Positions 40,691-51,343 of a DNA stretch of 64,000 bases are shown piece after piece; position 1 is the stretch's first letter; every line of letters begins with the position of its first letter. The stretch is from the NCBI RefSeq assembly GCF_028623165.1, contig NZ_CP117768.1, positions 4,898,001-4,962,000 of the forward strand, written 5' to 3'. The translations under genes were made by a program, and so were the position numbers. The notes beneath the pieces were generated by a model that did not search any database, had not been told where the DNA came from, and was given only the letters and a program-made list of their open reading frames with translations. This stretch comes from Nostoc sp. UHCC 0926 (GTDB lineage: Bacteria; Cyanobacteriota; Cyanobacteriia; Cyanobacteriales; Nostocaceae).

Positions 40691-42739
40691 TTATCGTGGT
40701 TTCAGGAAAATACCAATTCCATTATGAACACGAGCAGCGGTACTAGGCGATCGGTCGAGTAGTTGCCCTCCTAAGTAAAGGCTGGTAGAACTACCACCGT
40801 CTAAATTTAGGGCATCGACACAGCCCATCAGTTGCATCAGTTGGGCATGTTCTGCCAAATTAGGGCCATAACCGCCTGCACGATTATGCACGGCAGTAAT
40901 CATCAGTGTGCCTGTTGCCGTTGTGCAAATACCGCTACGAATAGCCTTTTCGGCAATAAAGGCATTGCTGAATTTTTCGGCTTTGGCATCAAGGACAATT
41001 TGACGATTTTGGACTAATAGCGGCCCGGCTCCGATAATGTGGGGATAACGACTAAAATCAGTGGGAGTAGTGGCGCTGGAAATAGTTACTCCGGTTCCAA
41101 TAGGTAACTGTGAGGCAGCAGTAGCAGCGTTGGCGCGTAAGATTAGTAGGTAGCCATCCTGAGGAATCGGAACCGCCGTCCCACCAACTTTGCCGCCTGG
41201 TAACTGTTGAATAATTTGGTCTTTCTGTACCACTAGGATAATTTCGTTATCTGTCAAGGGCGTGTAAGTTGATCCCCAAGCTGGGGTGTAACGAGCAATG
41301 CCACTCTGGACGTAGCCGCTGTTGAGAAACAGAATTGGTAAGCGCTGGTCACTTGCCGTAATCAAAGTTTCTTCCAAGGTGAGACGACCGAAGTAAAATT
41401 GGCCAGAATCATTCCAAGCGATCGCACCCCGATTAAGAATGGGGCCTGATAACCACTGACCATCCCGACGAATTGCACCCAAGGGCAATCTGTTATTGCG
41501 GTTAAAATAACCACCGTTAATTCCGGCTACTGCTAAGTAACGTTGTGCTGTTTGAATTAAGGGAGCAGTACCCGCAAGCCCATCAAGACTAGCCCACATG
41601 GGTTTCAAGGTTAGCCCAAATTTACGAGGATTAACTTCTAACCAGACCACCGGAAAGCGTTCTGTGCCTAAGTTGACATAATGCTGTCGCCAGCGCAATC
41701 CTGGGGCCCAAGTAATATCTCGTTCTTCTAAAGGATCGGGTCGAATATCGATAATCAGGCGATTGGGGCTACCGACAGTACTAACTTGAGGCGATAAACC
41801 AAAGGGAACGCTCAGAGAAATAATGGTTTGGTTGTTCACCACCTCCACTTGTTGAATCAGTGGTTCAGGGGCTGGTGCTGGTAGTATTGGTTGTGTTGGT
41901 GTAGCTGGTGATAATTGTTTGAGCAGGTTTGGCAGTAATATTGCTGGTGCTGCTGTTGGTGCTGGTGGCTGCGGGGTATAGCGTTCTATCAAAACGGGAT
42001 CGGCTATTCCATCCAGGGTAACTGTCCACTCTCGATTTGGCGGTACAGTGGATTTGGGGATTAATGTGTCTGGATCAGAAGATGGAGGTTGAATTTTTTT
42101 AACAGTTGACCCTTGTGTAACTTGCCAGGGAGTTGGACGATCTAAATCGACAAGAATGCGAACTTGTTGCAAAGGATTTACACTCGTGTCTGAAAATTGC
42201 TGACTCTGAACAATATTTGTCACTTGCGCCTTTGGAGTAGCAATCACCAAAATGTTGCCATTGGCTTGGATTTGCCATCCAGATGTTTGAGCAAAATTAG
42301 TAATATCCAAATAGCGATATGCTCCTAGTAGCCTGGTGGCTAAAATCAGTGGCGTTGTCACCGACGAAAACCACTGTACTGGTTGCCTACCTGAATTACT
42401 ACTGTTTAAGAAATTAACTCCAATTAATTGCCTAAATGCCCCGTCACTGAGATGAGTTGTGATCTGACCAGATTTTCCAGGTCGCTGCAACCAAGTTCCT
42501 GGTAAACTACGCCCATTGAGGGAAATTTGATTACCAGAGGATGCTACACCTGTTAAAGGGGGTGCAGGTGACTGTGAGATTAACCTGCGGATTAATTTGA
42601 TCGTTTTCGGGGACTCCTGGGCGTTGGTCGCACAGGTAGTAGTTAAGCACAGTATTGTTAAAAGTATTGGTGACACAGTAACCCGGAAAAATCTGCGTTC
42701 GCTAATCCCTGATTGCCAACAATTCGGCATTTTTACCAT
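40691..42739 (-). CDS. Phosphodiester glycosidase (NAGPA/DUF2233) family secreted protein
   Basis: A 682-residue exported protein. The first 40 residues include a signal peptide (FFRVTVSPILLTILCLTTTCATNA). Then come a segment resembling copper-amine-oxidase-like or AMIN-type beta domains (residues 45-320, with EVVNNQTIISLSVPFGLSPQ), a Pro-rich linker, and a C-terminal phosphodiester glycosidase domain (about 350-680: VAGINGGYFNRNNRLPLGAI, LLVQNRQI, ALNLDGGSSTSLYLGGQLLD). The family relates to uncovering enzyme and to exopolysaccharide-modifying proteins. Likely periplasmic or surface-acting on glycans; substrate unknown. Confidence 0.85.
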   Translation of the reverse strand: MVKMPNCWQSGISERRFFRVTVSPILLTILCLTTTCATNAQESPKTIKLIRRLISQSPAPPLTGVASSGNQISLNGRSLPGTWLQRPGKSGQITTHLSDGAFRQLIGVNFLNSSNSGRQPVQWFSSVTTPLILATRLLGAYRYLDITNFAQTSGWQIQANGNILVIATPKAQVTNIVQSQQFSDTSVNPLQQVRILVDLDRPTPWQVTQGSTVKKIQPPSSDPDTLIPKSTVPPNREWTVTLDGIADPVLIERYTPQPPAPTAAPAILLPNLLKQLSPATPTQPILPAPAPEPLIQQVEVVNNQTIISLSVPFGLSPQVSTVGSPNRLIIDIRPDPLEERDITWAPGLRWRQHYVNLGTERFPVVWLEVNPRKFGLTLKPMWASLDGLAGTAPLIQTAQRYLAVAGINGGYFNRNNRLPLGAIRRDGQWLSGPILNRGAIAWNDSGQFYFGRLTLEETLITASDQRLPILFLNSGYVQSGIARYTPAWGSTYTPLTDNEIILVVQKDQIIQQLPGGKVGGTAVPIPQDGYLLILRANAATAASQLPIGTGVTISSATTPTDFSRYPHIIGAGPLLVQNRQIVLDAKAEKFSNAFIAEKAIRSGICTTATGTLMITAVHNRAGGYGPNLAEHAQLMQLMGCVDALNLDGGSSTSLYLGGQLLDRSPSTAARVHNGIGIFLKPR

Positions 42740-43518
42740 AATTTACTAGGTACTTTTGAAAACTATCAGCCAAGGTATAAACTAACTAATTATTTGGAAC
42801 TATAAAAAACATGAGTTTATTTTTGAAAAAACATGGTATTCTATATAGTGGATAGTTATCTCTTTTAGATATAAAACTATTTAGACGCTAAAGCCACTGC
42901 ACTCAAGTGTTTTAACTAGCACTAATTATAACCATACTATACACGGTAGTCTTGGTTATCAAAACTGGATTAAGATATTCAATCCTTGTTGAACGTTGCT
43001 AGTGTTGCTAGTTCAGTAAGGTCAAGTTAATAGTAAGACATGTGGCAACTGGTAAGCAGCAAAACTCCAGACAACAACAAAAATATTTGGGAATTGTCAA
43101 ATGGGTATATATTGTTGTAATACGCTGATTTTATTGCCGGATCAGGATGAGTTTGGCTTTAAAACATAAAACAGCGTTGAGTTTTAATTTTGTTTCAGGT
43201 GAGCCGAAATAGGCTCTGTGAGTAGCTAGCGTGCATCTGGAAAAAGAGAATTGAGAAAATACTTAGTTTCACAATATAAAAAAGAAACTGTCAGGGCAAA
43301 AATCATGTCTTGGCGGAGGTAGCTTGTCTAACACCGCATAAATACATAAATAAGACGCAATTATTTTAACACGGGTGAACTAATAAAGTAAAACCGAAGT
43401 TAAAATTTTTTTTCCCTAAATTTCGGTGCTTATAATATATTTCTCCATCGCTGAATTTAGAAATATTTCCCAATAATGTAGTGGCAAAATTGGTAACTCA
43501 ATACTTCAGGAACAGGGT
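42740..43518. other. 779-bp spacer upstream of gltS
   Basis: AT-rich divergent spacer that must carry the gltS promoter. I looked for a GTA-N8-TAC NtcA site and did not find a clear one. No gene seen. Confidence 0.35.
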
Positions 43519-46500
43519 ATGAATAATAAACCGATGAATCAAGACCAGAAAATCACAGCGGATATAATCTCAAGAGATACCTATCAGGGGCAAAAGTGGT
43601 TAGTAGAGGAACGAGATGCCTGTGGTGTCGGTTTTATTGCTCATCGTCAGAATCATACCAGCCATGAAATTGTCGAAAAAGCCTTAGCTGCTTTAACCTG
43701 CTTAGAGCACCGGGGAGGTTGTAGCGCTGATCGAGACTCTGGTGATGGTGCAGGAGTATTGACAGCTATCCCTTGGGAGTTGTTCCAACAAGACTTTACC
43801 CAAATAGGGAAGGAATTTTCATCCACTAATAATATAGCTGTGGGGATGATCTTTCTACCACAAGACCAAGAAGCAGCACAAAAAGCGAGGACGACAGTTG
43901 AGCAAGTAGCTGCTGAAGAAAAATTGATTGTACTGGGTTGGCGAGTAGTGCCAGTGCAACCTGATTTACTCGGTGTACAAGCAAGAGAAAATCAACCCCA
44001 GATTGAACAAGTTTTGCTAGCTTCTGTTGACAAAAGTGGCGATGAATTGGAACGACAGTTATATATTACCCGCCGCCGAATTAGTAAAGCAGCAAACAAC
44101 ATCTCAGAAGAATTTTATATCTGCTCCTTGTCAAATCGCACAATTGTCTACAAAGGCATGGTGCGTTCTGCTGTATTGGGAGAATTTTATCAAGATTTAA
44201 AAAATCCGGTTTACAAAAGCGCCTTTGCTGTCTATCACCGCCGCTTTAGTACCAACACGATGCCCAAGTGGCCCCTAGCTCAACCAATGCGGCTTTTGGG
44301 TCACAATGGCGAAATCAATACTTTGTTGGGTAACATCAACTGGATGATGGCACGAGAAGCTAGCCTGAATCATCCTGTATGGGGCGATCGCATCAATGAA
44401 CTCAAGCCATTAGTTCATATTGATAACAGCGACTCAGCTACCCTAGACAACGTACTGGAATTGCTGGTGTGTTCTGGACGCAGCCCCTTGGAAGCATTAA
44501 TGATTATGGTTCCAGAGGCTTACCAAAATCAGCCTTCTTTACGTGACTCTCCAGAAATTATCGATTTCTACGAATATTACAGTGGTCTGCAAGAAGCGTG
44601 GGACGGCCCAGCACTTTTAGTATTCAGCGATGGCAAAAAAGTTGGTGCAACACTAGATCGTAATGGCTTAAGACCAGCTCGCTACGTGATCACCAAGGAT
44701 GACTATATTGTCGTAGCTTCCGAAGCTGGTGTAGTGGACTTTCCAGAAGCCAACATTGTTGAGAAAGGTAGACTCGGCCCAGGGCAAATGATTGCCGTAG
44801 ATTTAGTAAACCATGAAGTGCTGAAGAATTGGGAGATTAAGCAGCGGATTGCCAAGCAGCACCCATATGGAGAATGGCTGCAACAGCACCGTCAAGAACT
44901 CAAAAAAATTGTCAGTAGTCAGTCGTCAGATGTGAATGGAAATGGACATTTGGCTACTGAAAATGGTAACGGGCATAGTACTACTGACCAAATTGACAAA
45001 CAAACCTTGCTTCAGCGTCAAACTGCCTTTGGCTACACCACAGAAGATGTCGAAATGGTGATTCACCCAATGGCGATCGCCGGTTCAGAGCCGACTTTCT
45101 GTATGGGGGATGATATTCCTTTAGCAGTGCTGTCACAAAAGCCCCACCTACTTTACGACTATTTCAAACAGCGCTTTGCTCAGGTGACGAACCCGGCGAT
45201 CGATCCCCTACGGGAAAAGCTAGTAATGTCTTTGAAAGTCGAACTGGGTGAACGGGGTAACTTATTAGAACCCAAGCCAGAATATGCTCGGAGATTGAAG
45301 CTGGAATCACCAGTGTTAAATGATGCTGAATTAGAGGCGATTAAGCTGTCAGGATTTGCCACAGCCGAGTTGTCAACCCTATTTGCGATCGCCACTGGCC
45401 CCGAAGGATTGAAAGCCGCAGTCCAGTCTTTACAAGCACAAGCAGCTGAATCAGTTCGCGCAGGTGCAAAGATTTTAATATTAAGCGACCAGATCCCCCC
45501 AACTCCTAATAAGGAGGACAATGAAGGGATCAGTACAGAATATACCTACATTCCTCCCCTGTTAGCAGTGGGTGCTGTACATCATCACCTGATTCGTGAA
45601 GGGTTGCGAATGAAAACATCCCTGATTGTCAATACTGCCCAATGCTGGAGTACTCATCACTTTGCTTGTCTGATTGGCTACGGTGCTGGTGCAGTTTGCC
45701 CGTATATGGCTTTGGACACGGTGCGTGATTGGTGCATTGATCCCAAAACCCAAAAGTTAATGGCTGTGGAGAAAATTCCAGCCCTCACCGTAGAACAAGC
45801 TTTAGGAAACTATCGCAAAGCAGTAGAGTCAGGCTTACTAAAAATTCTCTCAAAGATGGGAATTTCTCTACTGTCCAGCTATCAAGCAGCCCAAATCTTT
45901 GAAGCTATTGGCATCGGTGGGGATTTAATAGAACTAGGATTTCGGGGTACAACTTCCCGCATTGGTGGTTTGAGTGTTAGCGAACTCGCTGATGAAGTAC
46001 TTTCCTTCCACAGCAAGGCTTTCCCGGAACTGACGACCAAGAAGTTAGAAAACCTCGGCTTTGTGCAGTACCGTCCTGGCGGCGAGTATCACATGAATAG
46101 TCCAGAAATGGTTAAGGCGCTGCATAAGGCTCTAGATGGCGAAAACTACGACCACTACGAAGTTTACAAAAAGCACCTCCAAGGCAGACCAGTAACAGCC
46201 TTGCGGGACTTGCTAGACTTCCAAGGCGAGCGCACACCGATTCCCATAGAAGAAGTGGAGTCGGTATCTGAAATTGTCAAGCGCTTCTGCACCGGAGGCA
46301 TGTCTTTAGGCGCTTTGTCAAGAGAAGCCCATGAAACTTTAGCGATCGCCATGAACCGCATTGGTGGTAAATCAAACTCTGGGGAAGGCGGCGAAGACCC
46401 TGTACGTTATACAGTTCTAGATGATGTAAACGATGGTCACTCGCCAACCCTACCGCATTTGAAAGGATTGCGGAATGGCGACACCGCCTCTAGTGCTATT

Positions 46501-48234
46501 AAGCAAGTCGCATCAGGACGCTTTGGTGTCACGCCAGCGTATTTAAGCAGCGCCAAACAAATTGAAATCAAAATTGCCCAAGGTGCCAAGCCTGGGGAAG
46601 GTGGACAACTACCAGGCCCTAAGGTGAGCGAATACATTGCGATGTTAAGACGCTCCAAGCCAGGTGTGACGCTGATTTCGCCGCCACCGCACCACGATAT
46701 CTATTCCATTGAAGACCTAGCACAACTGATTTTTGATCTGCACCAAATTAATCCGAAAGCAAAGGTATCGGTAAAGCTAGTTGCAGAAGTTGGCATTGGC
46801 ACGATCGCTGCTGGTGTAGCCAAGGCAAACGCTGATATCATCCAGATTTCTGGTCATGATGGTGGTACAGGTGCATCGCCACTAAGTTCGATTAAACATG
46901 CTGGTTCCCCGTGGGAATTGGGTTTAAGTGAAGTGCATCGCGTCTTGATGGAAAATGGTCTGCGCGATCGCGTGATTTTGCGCGTAGATGGCGGTCTTAA
47001 GAGTGGCTGGGATGTGGTAATAGGTGCATTGATGGGCGGTGAAGAATTCGGTTTTGGCTCCATCGCCATGATTGCCGAAGGCTGTATTATGGCACGAGTT
47101 TGCCACATGAACACCTGCCCTGTGGGTGTTGCTACTCAGAAAGAAGAACTCCGCAAGCGGTTTACGGGAATACCGGAACAGGTTGTCAACTTCTTCTACT
47201 TCATCGCCGAAGAAGTGCGTAGTTTGCTAGCACGACTTGGCTACCGTTCTTTATCAGAAATCATTGGACGTGCAGATTTGCTAAAACTGCGCCAAGAGGC
47301 AAAACTTAGCAAAACGCGATCGCTGAATCTCAACTGTTTACTTCAGTTACCAGATAGCAGAGAAAATCGTAGTTGGTTGGTGCATGAAGAAGTCCACAGC
47401 AATGGCGTGGTTTTGGATGACAAATTCCTTGCCGATCCTGATATTCAAGCTGCCATTCGCAACCAGTCTACTGTCACCAAGACTTACCCTATTGTCAATA
47501 CTGACAGAACAGTAGGCACAAGATTAGCGGGAGCGATCGCTTCTCAATACGGTGACAGTGGCTTTGAAGGACAAATTAATCTCAACTTTACAGGTAGTGT
47601 TGGGCAAAGCTTTGGTGCTTTCAACCTCCCAGGTATAATTCTCAGCTTAGAAGGAGAAGCAAACGACTACGTAGGTAAAGGGATGCATGGTGGTGAAATC
47701 ATCATCAAACCTCCAACTGATGCTACCTATAACGCATCACAAAACGTGATAGTTGGCAATACTTGCCTCTATGGTGCTACTGGTGGCATGTTATTTGCCA
47801 ACGGCCTAGCAGGAGAGCGCTTTGCTGTGCGAAACTCCAAAGGCATAGCAGTGATTGAAGGCGCTGGGGATCACTGCTGCGAATATATGACTGGTGGTGT
47901 GATTGTCGTCCTCGGCAAAGTCGGACGTAACGTCGCAGCTGGAATGACTGGTGGATTGGCATACTTCTTGGATGAAGACGACTCATTTCGTGAGTTAGTC
48001 AACCCGGAAATTGTCAAAATCCAGCGAGTGATTACAGAAGCAGGTGCAAAACAACTACAAGAGTTAATCCAAACTCATGCCGAACGCACTGGTTCACCAA
48101 AAGCGAAGAAAATTCTGCAAAACTGGCAAGAATTCTTACCGAAATTCTGGCAGTTGGTTCCACCTTCTGAAGCTGATAGTCTAGAAGCTAATCCTGAAAA
48201 AACAACTGAGTTCAGTTTAGTAACTAGTCATTAG
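43519..48234 (+). CDS. gltS: Ferredoxin-dependent glutamate synthase
   Basis: The GOGAT of the nitrogen-assimilation cycle: glutamine + 2-oxoglutarate + reduced ferredoxin give two glutamates. 1571 residues, the full cyanobacterial length. The nucleophile of the amidotransferase domain is Cys35, exposed after removal of the short propeptide (ERDACGVGF). The central domain, the FMN barrel (AEVGIGTIAAGVAKANADII, SGHDGGTGASP), the 3Fe-4S cysteines in CHMNTCPVG (about residues 1194-1202) and the C-terminal beta-helix (GKGMHGGEIIIKPP, GGVIVVLGKVGRNVAAGMTG) are complete. It lacks the NADPH-GOGAT beta-subunit interface, which supports the ferredoxin type. Confidence 0.97.
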   Translation: MNNKPMNQDQKITADIISRDTYQGQKWLVEERDACGVGFIAHRQNHTSHEIVEKALAALTCLEHRGGCSADRDSGDGAGVLTAIPWELFQQDFTQIGKEFSSTNNIAVGMIFLPQDQEAAQKARTTVEQVAAEEKLIVLGWRVVPVQPDLLGVQARENQPQIEQVLLASVDKSGDELERQLYITRRRISKAANNISEEFYICSLSNRTIVYKGMVRSAVLGEFYQDLKNPVYKSAFAVYHRRFSTNTMPKWPLAQPMRLLGHNGEINTLLGNINWMMAREASLNHPVWGDRINELKPLVHIDNSDSATLDNVLELLVCSGRSPLEALMIMVPEAYQNQPSLRDSPEIIDFYEYYSGLQEAWDGPALLVFSDGKKVGATLDRNGLRPARYVITKDDYIVVASEAGVVDFPEANIVEKGRLGPGQMIAVDLVNHEVLKNWEIKQRIAKQHPYGEWLQQHRQELKKIVSSQSSDVNGNGHLATENGNGHSTTDQIDKQTLLQRQTAFGYTTEDVEMVIHPMAIAGSEPTFCMGDDIPLAVLSQKPHLLYDYFKQRFAQVTNPAIDPLREKLVMSLKVELGERGNLLEPKPEYARRLKLESPVLNDAELEAIKLSGFATAELSTLFAIATGPEGLKAAVQSLQAQAAESVRAGAKILILSDQIPPTPNKEDNEGISTEYTYIPPLLAVGAVHHHLIREGLRMKTSLIVNTAQCWSTHHFACLIGYGAGAVCPYMALDTVRDWCIDPKTQKLMAVEKIPALTVEQALGNYRKAVESGLLKILSKMGISLLSSYQAAQIFEAIGIGGDLIELGFRGTTSRIGGLSVSELADEVLSFHSKAFPELTTKKLENLGFVQYRPGGEYHMNSPEMVKALHKALDGENYDHYEVYKKHLQGRPVTALRDLLDFQGERTPIPIEEVESVSEIVKRFCTGGMSLGALSREAHETLAIAMNRIGGKSNSGEGGEDPVRYTVLDDVNDGHSPTLPHLKGLRNGDTASSAIKQVASGRFGVTPAYLSSAKQIEIKIAQGAKPGEGGQLPGPKVSEYIAMLRRSKPGVTLISPPPHHDIYSIEDLAQLIFDLHQINPKAKVSVKLVAEVGIGTIAAGVAKANADIIQISGHDGGTGASPLSSIKHAGSPWELGLSEVHRVLMENGLRDRVILRVDGGLKSGWDVVIGALMGGEEFGFGSIAMIAEGCIMARVCHMNTCPVGVATQKEELRKRFTGIPEQVVNFFYFIAEEVRSLLARLGYRSLSEIIGRADLLKLRQEAKLSKTRSLNLNCLLQLPDSRENRSWLVHEEVHSNGVVLDDKFLADPDIQAAIRNQSTVTKTYPIVNTDRTVGTRLAGAIASQYGDSGFEGQINLNFTGSVGQSFGAFNLPGIILSLEGEANDYVGKGMHGGEIIIKPPTDATYNASQNVIVGNTCLYGATGGMLFANGLAGERFAVRNSKGIAVIEGAGDHCCEYMTGGVIVVLGKVGRNVAAGMTGGLAYFLDEDDSFRELVNPEIVKIQRVITEAGAKQLQELIQTHAERTGSPKAKKILQNWQEFLPKFWQLVPPSEADSLEANPEKTTEFSLVTSH

Positions 48235-48670
48235 TAGCTGTAACCGTTCTCATCCTCTGGCTTCAGCCATTCTCCTGTCGGAGAAACTGCATAAATACGT
48301 AGTGTGCGAAAACCCTTTGAATGCCCAAAGTAGTCGCCTGAATTTACTCTTTAAAAAGAGCGTAGAGAGAAAAAAATATTCTCCCTTTTTTAGGGAGAAT
48401 ATTCACTAACTGATTCACAATTGGACTTTGGACGGTCAAGAGTTTTGGTAGAATTTCCTTGACTATGCGCCTATAGTTGGCATTGAGTGCGTTAAGTAGC
48501 TGTTAATGCCGCCAAAAATGCCAACAATCCGATGTGCCCAACCGTTAAATAAGTAGAATTACTTGTAAAATAGTCAAGCAGGCGAGAAATTTACCCACCA
48601 CTAGAACCTTAGCGAGAAGGTAGTTTACAAGTTTCTGCTCTTCACACCATTCATTTGACATCCATACAAT
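48235..48670. other. 436-bp spacer after gltS
   Basis: Contains only the hairpin at 48375-48403 and AT-rich sequence leading to the methyltransferase gene. Confidence 0.35.
48375..48403 (-). terminator. Long hairpin after gltS with T-run on the minus strand
   Basis: A 12-bp perfect stem (AATATTCTCCCT with AGGGAGAATATT) and a 5-nt loop. An A7 run precedes it, so read on the minus strand it ends in TTTTTTT. No minus-strand gene lies upstream; on the + strand it may simply stabilise or end the gltS message. Confidence 0.6.
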
Positions 48671-49414
48671 ATGGAAGATAATTACCCTGAGCGCAAAATG
48701 TCTGAAGAAGAACGTTTTCAATCAGACTATTTTTCCTACTTTGAACAGCCGGAAAATGCCACCCGCTATACACTCTTCATTGATTTTTTAGAGGATGTTT
48801 TTAAAGAAAAGTCATTCTCTTTATTGGATCTGGGCTGTGGGAATGGGGCTTTGCTCAAATATCTACCTTCTCAATGTAACTATGTTGGCGTAGATCACAG
48901 TGAATATGCCATTAAATACTGCTTAAACCTATACCCCAACAGAACCTTTGTCTGCCAAGACTTATGGGTATTTCTGCGTCAACTTGCTACAGAAAATAAA
49001 AAGTTTGATGCAGTGGTACTATGCGGAATGATATATCATACCGTTGATAAGGAAAGCCAACAACACAAGGATGAGCAGGAAATTATTCAATTTTGTCTGG
49101 ACAAGATAATAAGCGACAAAGGATATGTGATCATAATTGTCGGACTTAATTATGGCAACCATCCAGATCATAATCTGTTTGTTCGAGCGGAATGGCTACA
49201 AAATTTAGTAGAAAAAATGCTGGAAACTGCGAAGGCAAACATTGTTTACGAAAATCTGTGCCTACAGATTGGCTTGGAAGAAAAAATTGCACAGCAAAAA
49301 GTGATTCCTGACTGGTTTGTTCAGGATAGCTCAACTGATTATTCAAGTAAGTTCGCGGGAACATATATGGCAAGTTGGACATTTATTGCCTCTCCCTTAT
49401 GTGTGACAGGTTAA
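48671..49414 (+). CDS. Class I SAM-dependent methyltransferase
   Basis: A 247-residue cytoplasmic methyltransferase: motif I LLDLGCGNGALLKYL (SAM binding), the following acidic VGVDHSEYA and motif FDAVVLCGMIYHTVD. The rest (EIIQFCLDKIISDKGYVIII) follows the Rossmann methyltransferase order. The substrate is not predictable from sequence; a small-molecule methyltransferase of the Methyltransf_25/UbiE-like group is likely. No biosynthetic cluster surrounds it. The first ATG is used; a second ATG at 48698 is also possible. Confidence 0.85.
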   Translation: MEDNYPERKMSEEERFQSDYFSYFEQPENATRYTLFIDFLEDVFKEKSFSLLDLGCGNGALLKYLPSQCNYVGVDHSEYAIKYCLNLYPNRTFVCQDLWVFLRQLATENKKFDAVVLCGMIYHTVDKESQQHKDEQEIIQFCLDKIISDKGYVIIIVGLNYGNHPDHNLFVRAEWLQNLVEKMLETAKANIVYENLCLQIGLEEKIAQQKVIPDWFVQDSSTDYSSKFAGTYMASWTFIASPLCVTG

Positions 49415-49586
49415 AAATAGTTGATAAAATTTGATTGCGATCGCAGGAATTATGCTTAACTAGTCAAAAACCCGGTTTCTTTAACCTAGTTTTTTGTATA
49501 CGATTTGTTGTCTCGAAATTCATCACCTGAAGGAATGAGCAATTATCCTTTGAATGAAATGGAGAGATGAGAAAAATCTAAAAAAT

Positions 49587-51095
49587 ATGGCTCGATTGAC
49601 TGTTATCCGTTGGCTAATTCTTGGCTTAAGCTGTTTATTTCTGCTTTCAGGTTGTAGTTTCACGAACGGTTCCACTGCTGGTAAAACACTTACGGTGGCA
49701 GTAGAACCTACGTTTCCACCTTTCGAGTTTCAATCTGCAACTAGTGAGTTGCAAGGTTTTGACGTTGACTTGATGAATGCGATCGCACAATCTGCTGGCT
49801 TTCAAGTTAAGTACCAAAATATGCCTTTTGCTGGTATGATTCCTGCATTGCAGACGCAAACTGTAGATGCGGCAGTTGCGGCTATGGCAATTACTGCCCA
49901 AAGAGCGAAGATAATTTCCTTCTCGCGTCCTTACTTCAAATCTGGTATAGCGATCGCCACCCGCATAGACAATCAAAATATTACCAATTTCGACAGTCTT
50001 AAAAACAAAATTATTGGTGTGCAAATTGGAACCACTGGCGCACTCAAGGCTAAAAGTCTTCCTGGATCTGAAATTCGCACGTTTAATGATTCACCCTTAA
50101 CTCTTCAGGCATTAATCAACGGCAATGTCGATGCCGTTCTTAACGATCAAGTCGTTATCTTATACGGCATAAAGAGTGGCAATCTAAACCGACTCAAAGT
50201 AGTCAGCAGTCTGCTTACAGAAGAATTCTATGGCATTCCTACACCCAAAGGATCGCCTAACCTACAACTCATTAACCAAGGTCTGGCAACGGTGCTGAAA
50301 AATGGCACTTACGCCCAAATTTACCAAAAGTGGTTTGGTACTCAGCCACCACAACTCCCAGAAAAATCGTCCATTCAAAACCAGACTAGCAAAAAAGGCG
50401 TATCTGAGCTATTTACTTCACTAAGTATTATTTTCAAGTCACTACCCGTCCTGCTGGGTGGGGCTTTGGTAACTCTTGAACTCACAACACTCTCAGTATT
50501 GCTGGGAATACTCGGCGGTTCACTGATTGGGATTGTTCGCCTTTCTCCTGCTTTGCCTTTGCGTTTTTGTGCCGGAGTATATGTCGATTTCTTCCGAGGA
50601 ACGCCGTTGCTGGTGCAGATTTTTATGATTTACTTTGGGTTGCCTGCTTTAGCCCAAAATTTTGGTTTCACCTTCAATTTAAATCGTCTGGCAGCAGCAG
50701 TGATTGCATTAAGTCTCAATAGCGCTGCCTACATTGCAGAAATTGTCCGCGCAGGTATCCAATCAATTGAGCCGGGGCAAGCAGAAGCTTCCCAATCACT
50801 GGGCTTGAGTTCAGTGCAAACGATGCGCTATGTGATCTTTCCTCAAGCCCTGCGGCGGATGCTGCCACCCCTTGGCAATCAGTTCATTAGCCTGCTCAAA
50901 GACACTAGCTTAGTTGCCGTCATCGGCTTTGAAGAGTTGTTCCGCAAGGGGCAGTTGATTGTAGCAGAAAGCTATCGCTCGTTTGAGGTTTACGCCACTG
51001 TTGCCTTGGTTTATTTATTTCTGACGCTGCTTTTTTCCCAAGCGTTTAGTCGCTGGGAGCGATCGCTCAATCCTATTAAAAAACAGAGTAAGTGA
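49587..51095 (+). CDS. Amino-acid ABC transporter, fused substrate-binding protein and permease
   Basis: A 502-residue fusion. Start ATG 49587 gives a lipoprotein signal peptide (LTVIRWLILGLSCLFLLSGC), then a PAAT-type solute-binding domain (TVAVEPTFPPFEFQSATSEL, FDVDLMNAIAQSAGFQVKYQ, VQIGTTGALKAKSLPGSEIR) to about 265, and a His/Glu-Gln-type permease with EAA loop (GIQSIEPGQAEASQSLGLSS). The first ATG at 49554 adds 11 residues with no signal-like benefit. Layout and sequence resemble BgtB, the basic amino acid/glutamine transporter fusion of Synechocystis and Anabaena, whose ATPase BgtA is encoded elsewhere. The substrate is inferred. Confidence 0.9.
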   Translation: MARLTVIRWLILGLSCLFLLSGCSFTNGSTAGKTLTVAVEPTFPPFEFQSATSELQGFDVDLMNAIAQSAGFQVKYQNMPFAGMIPALQTQTVDAAVAAMAITAQRAKIISFSRPYFKSGIAIATRIDNQNITNFDSLKNKIIGVQIGTTGALKAKSLPGSEIRTFNDSPLTLQALINGNVDAVLNDQVVILYGIKSGNLNRLKVVSSLLTEEFYGIPTPKGSPNLQLINQGLATVLKNGTYAQIYQKWFGTQPPQLPEKSSIQNQTSKKGVSELFTSLSIIFKSLPVLLGGALVTLELTTLSVLLGILGGSLIGIVRLSPALPLRFCAGVYVDFFRGTPLLVQIFMIYFGLPALAQNFGFTFNLNRLAAAVIALSLNSAAYIAEIVRAGIQSIEPGQAEASQSLGLSSVQTMRYVIFPQALRRMLPPLGNQFISLLKDTSLVAVIGFEELFRKGQLIVAESYRSFEVYATVALVYLFLTLLFSQAFSRWERSLNPIKKQSK

Positions 51096-51343
51096 AAAAG
51101 GATAAACTCATTTAGAACTGCTATAGAGAAGCTGACTTTATTATTATTGATGCCTCTCCATCGCTGGGTTAAACCATCATCTAAATAACCAAGATTATTC
51201 ATCAAATTAAAAGTTGATTTTTTCTTTAGTTTTGCATTAGTAACTAGTCTAAACTCCAGTTACAGATAATGCATTTTAACCAAAAAACATAATTTGAGTT
51301 TTTAGCCAATTACTATTAACCAATTACCGATAATTAATAATTA

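Noticed and set aside
42740..43518. NtcA site (GTA-N8-TAC) upstream of gltS
   Set aside because: No match with correct spacing was found by eye.
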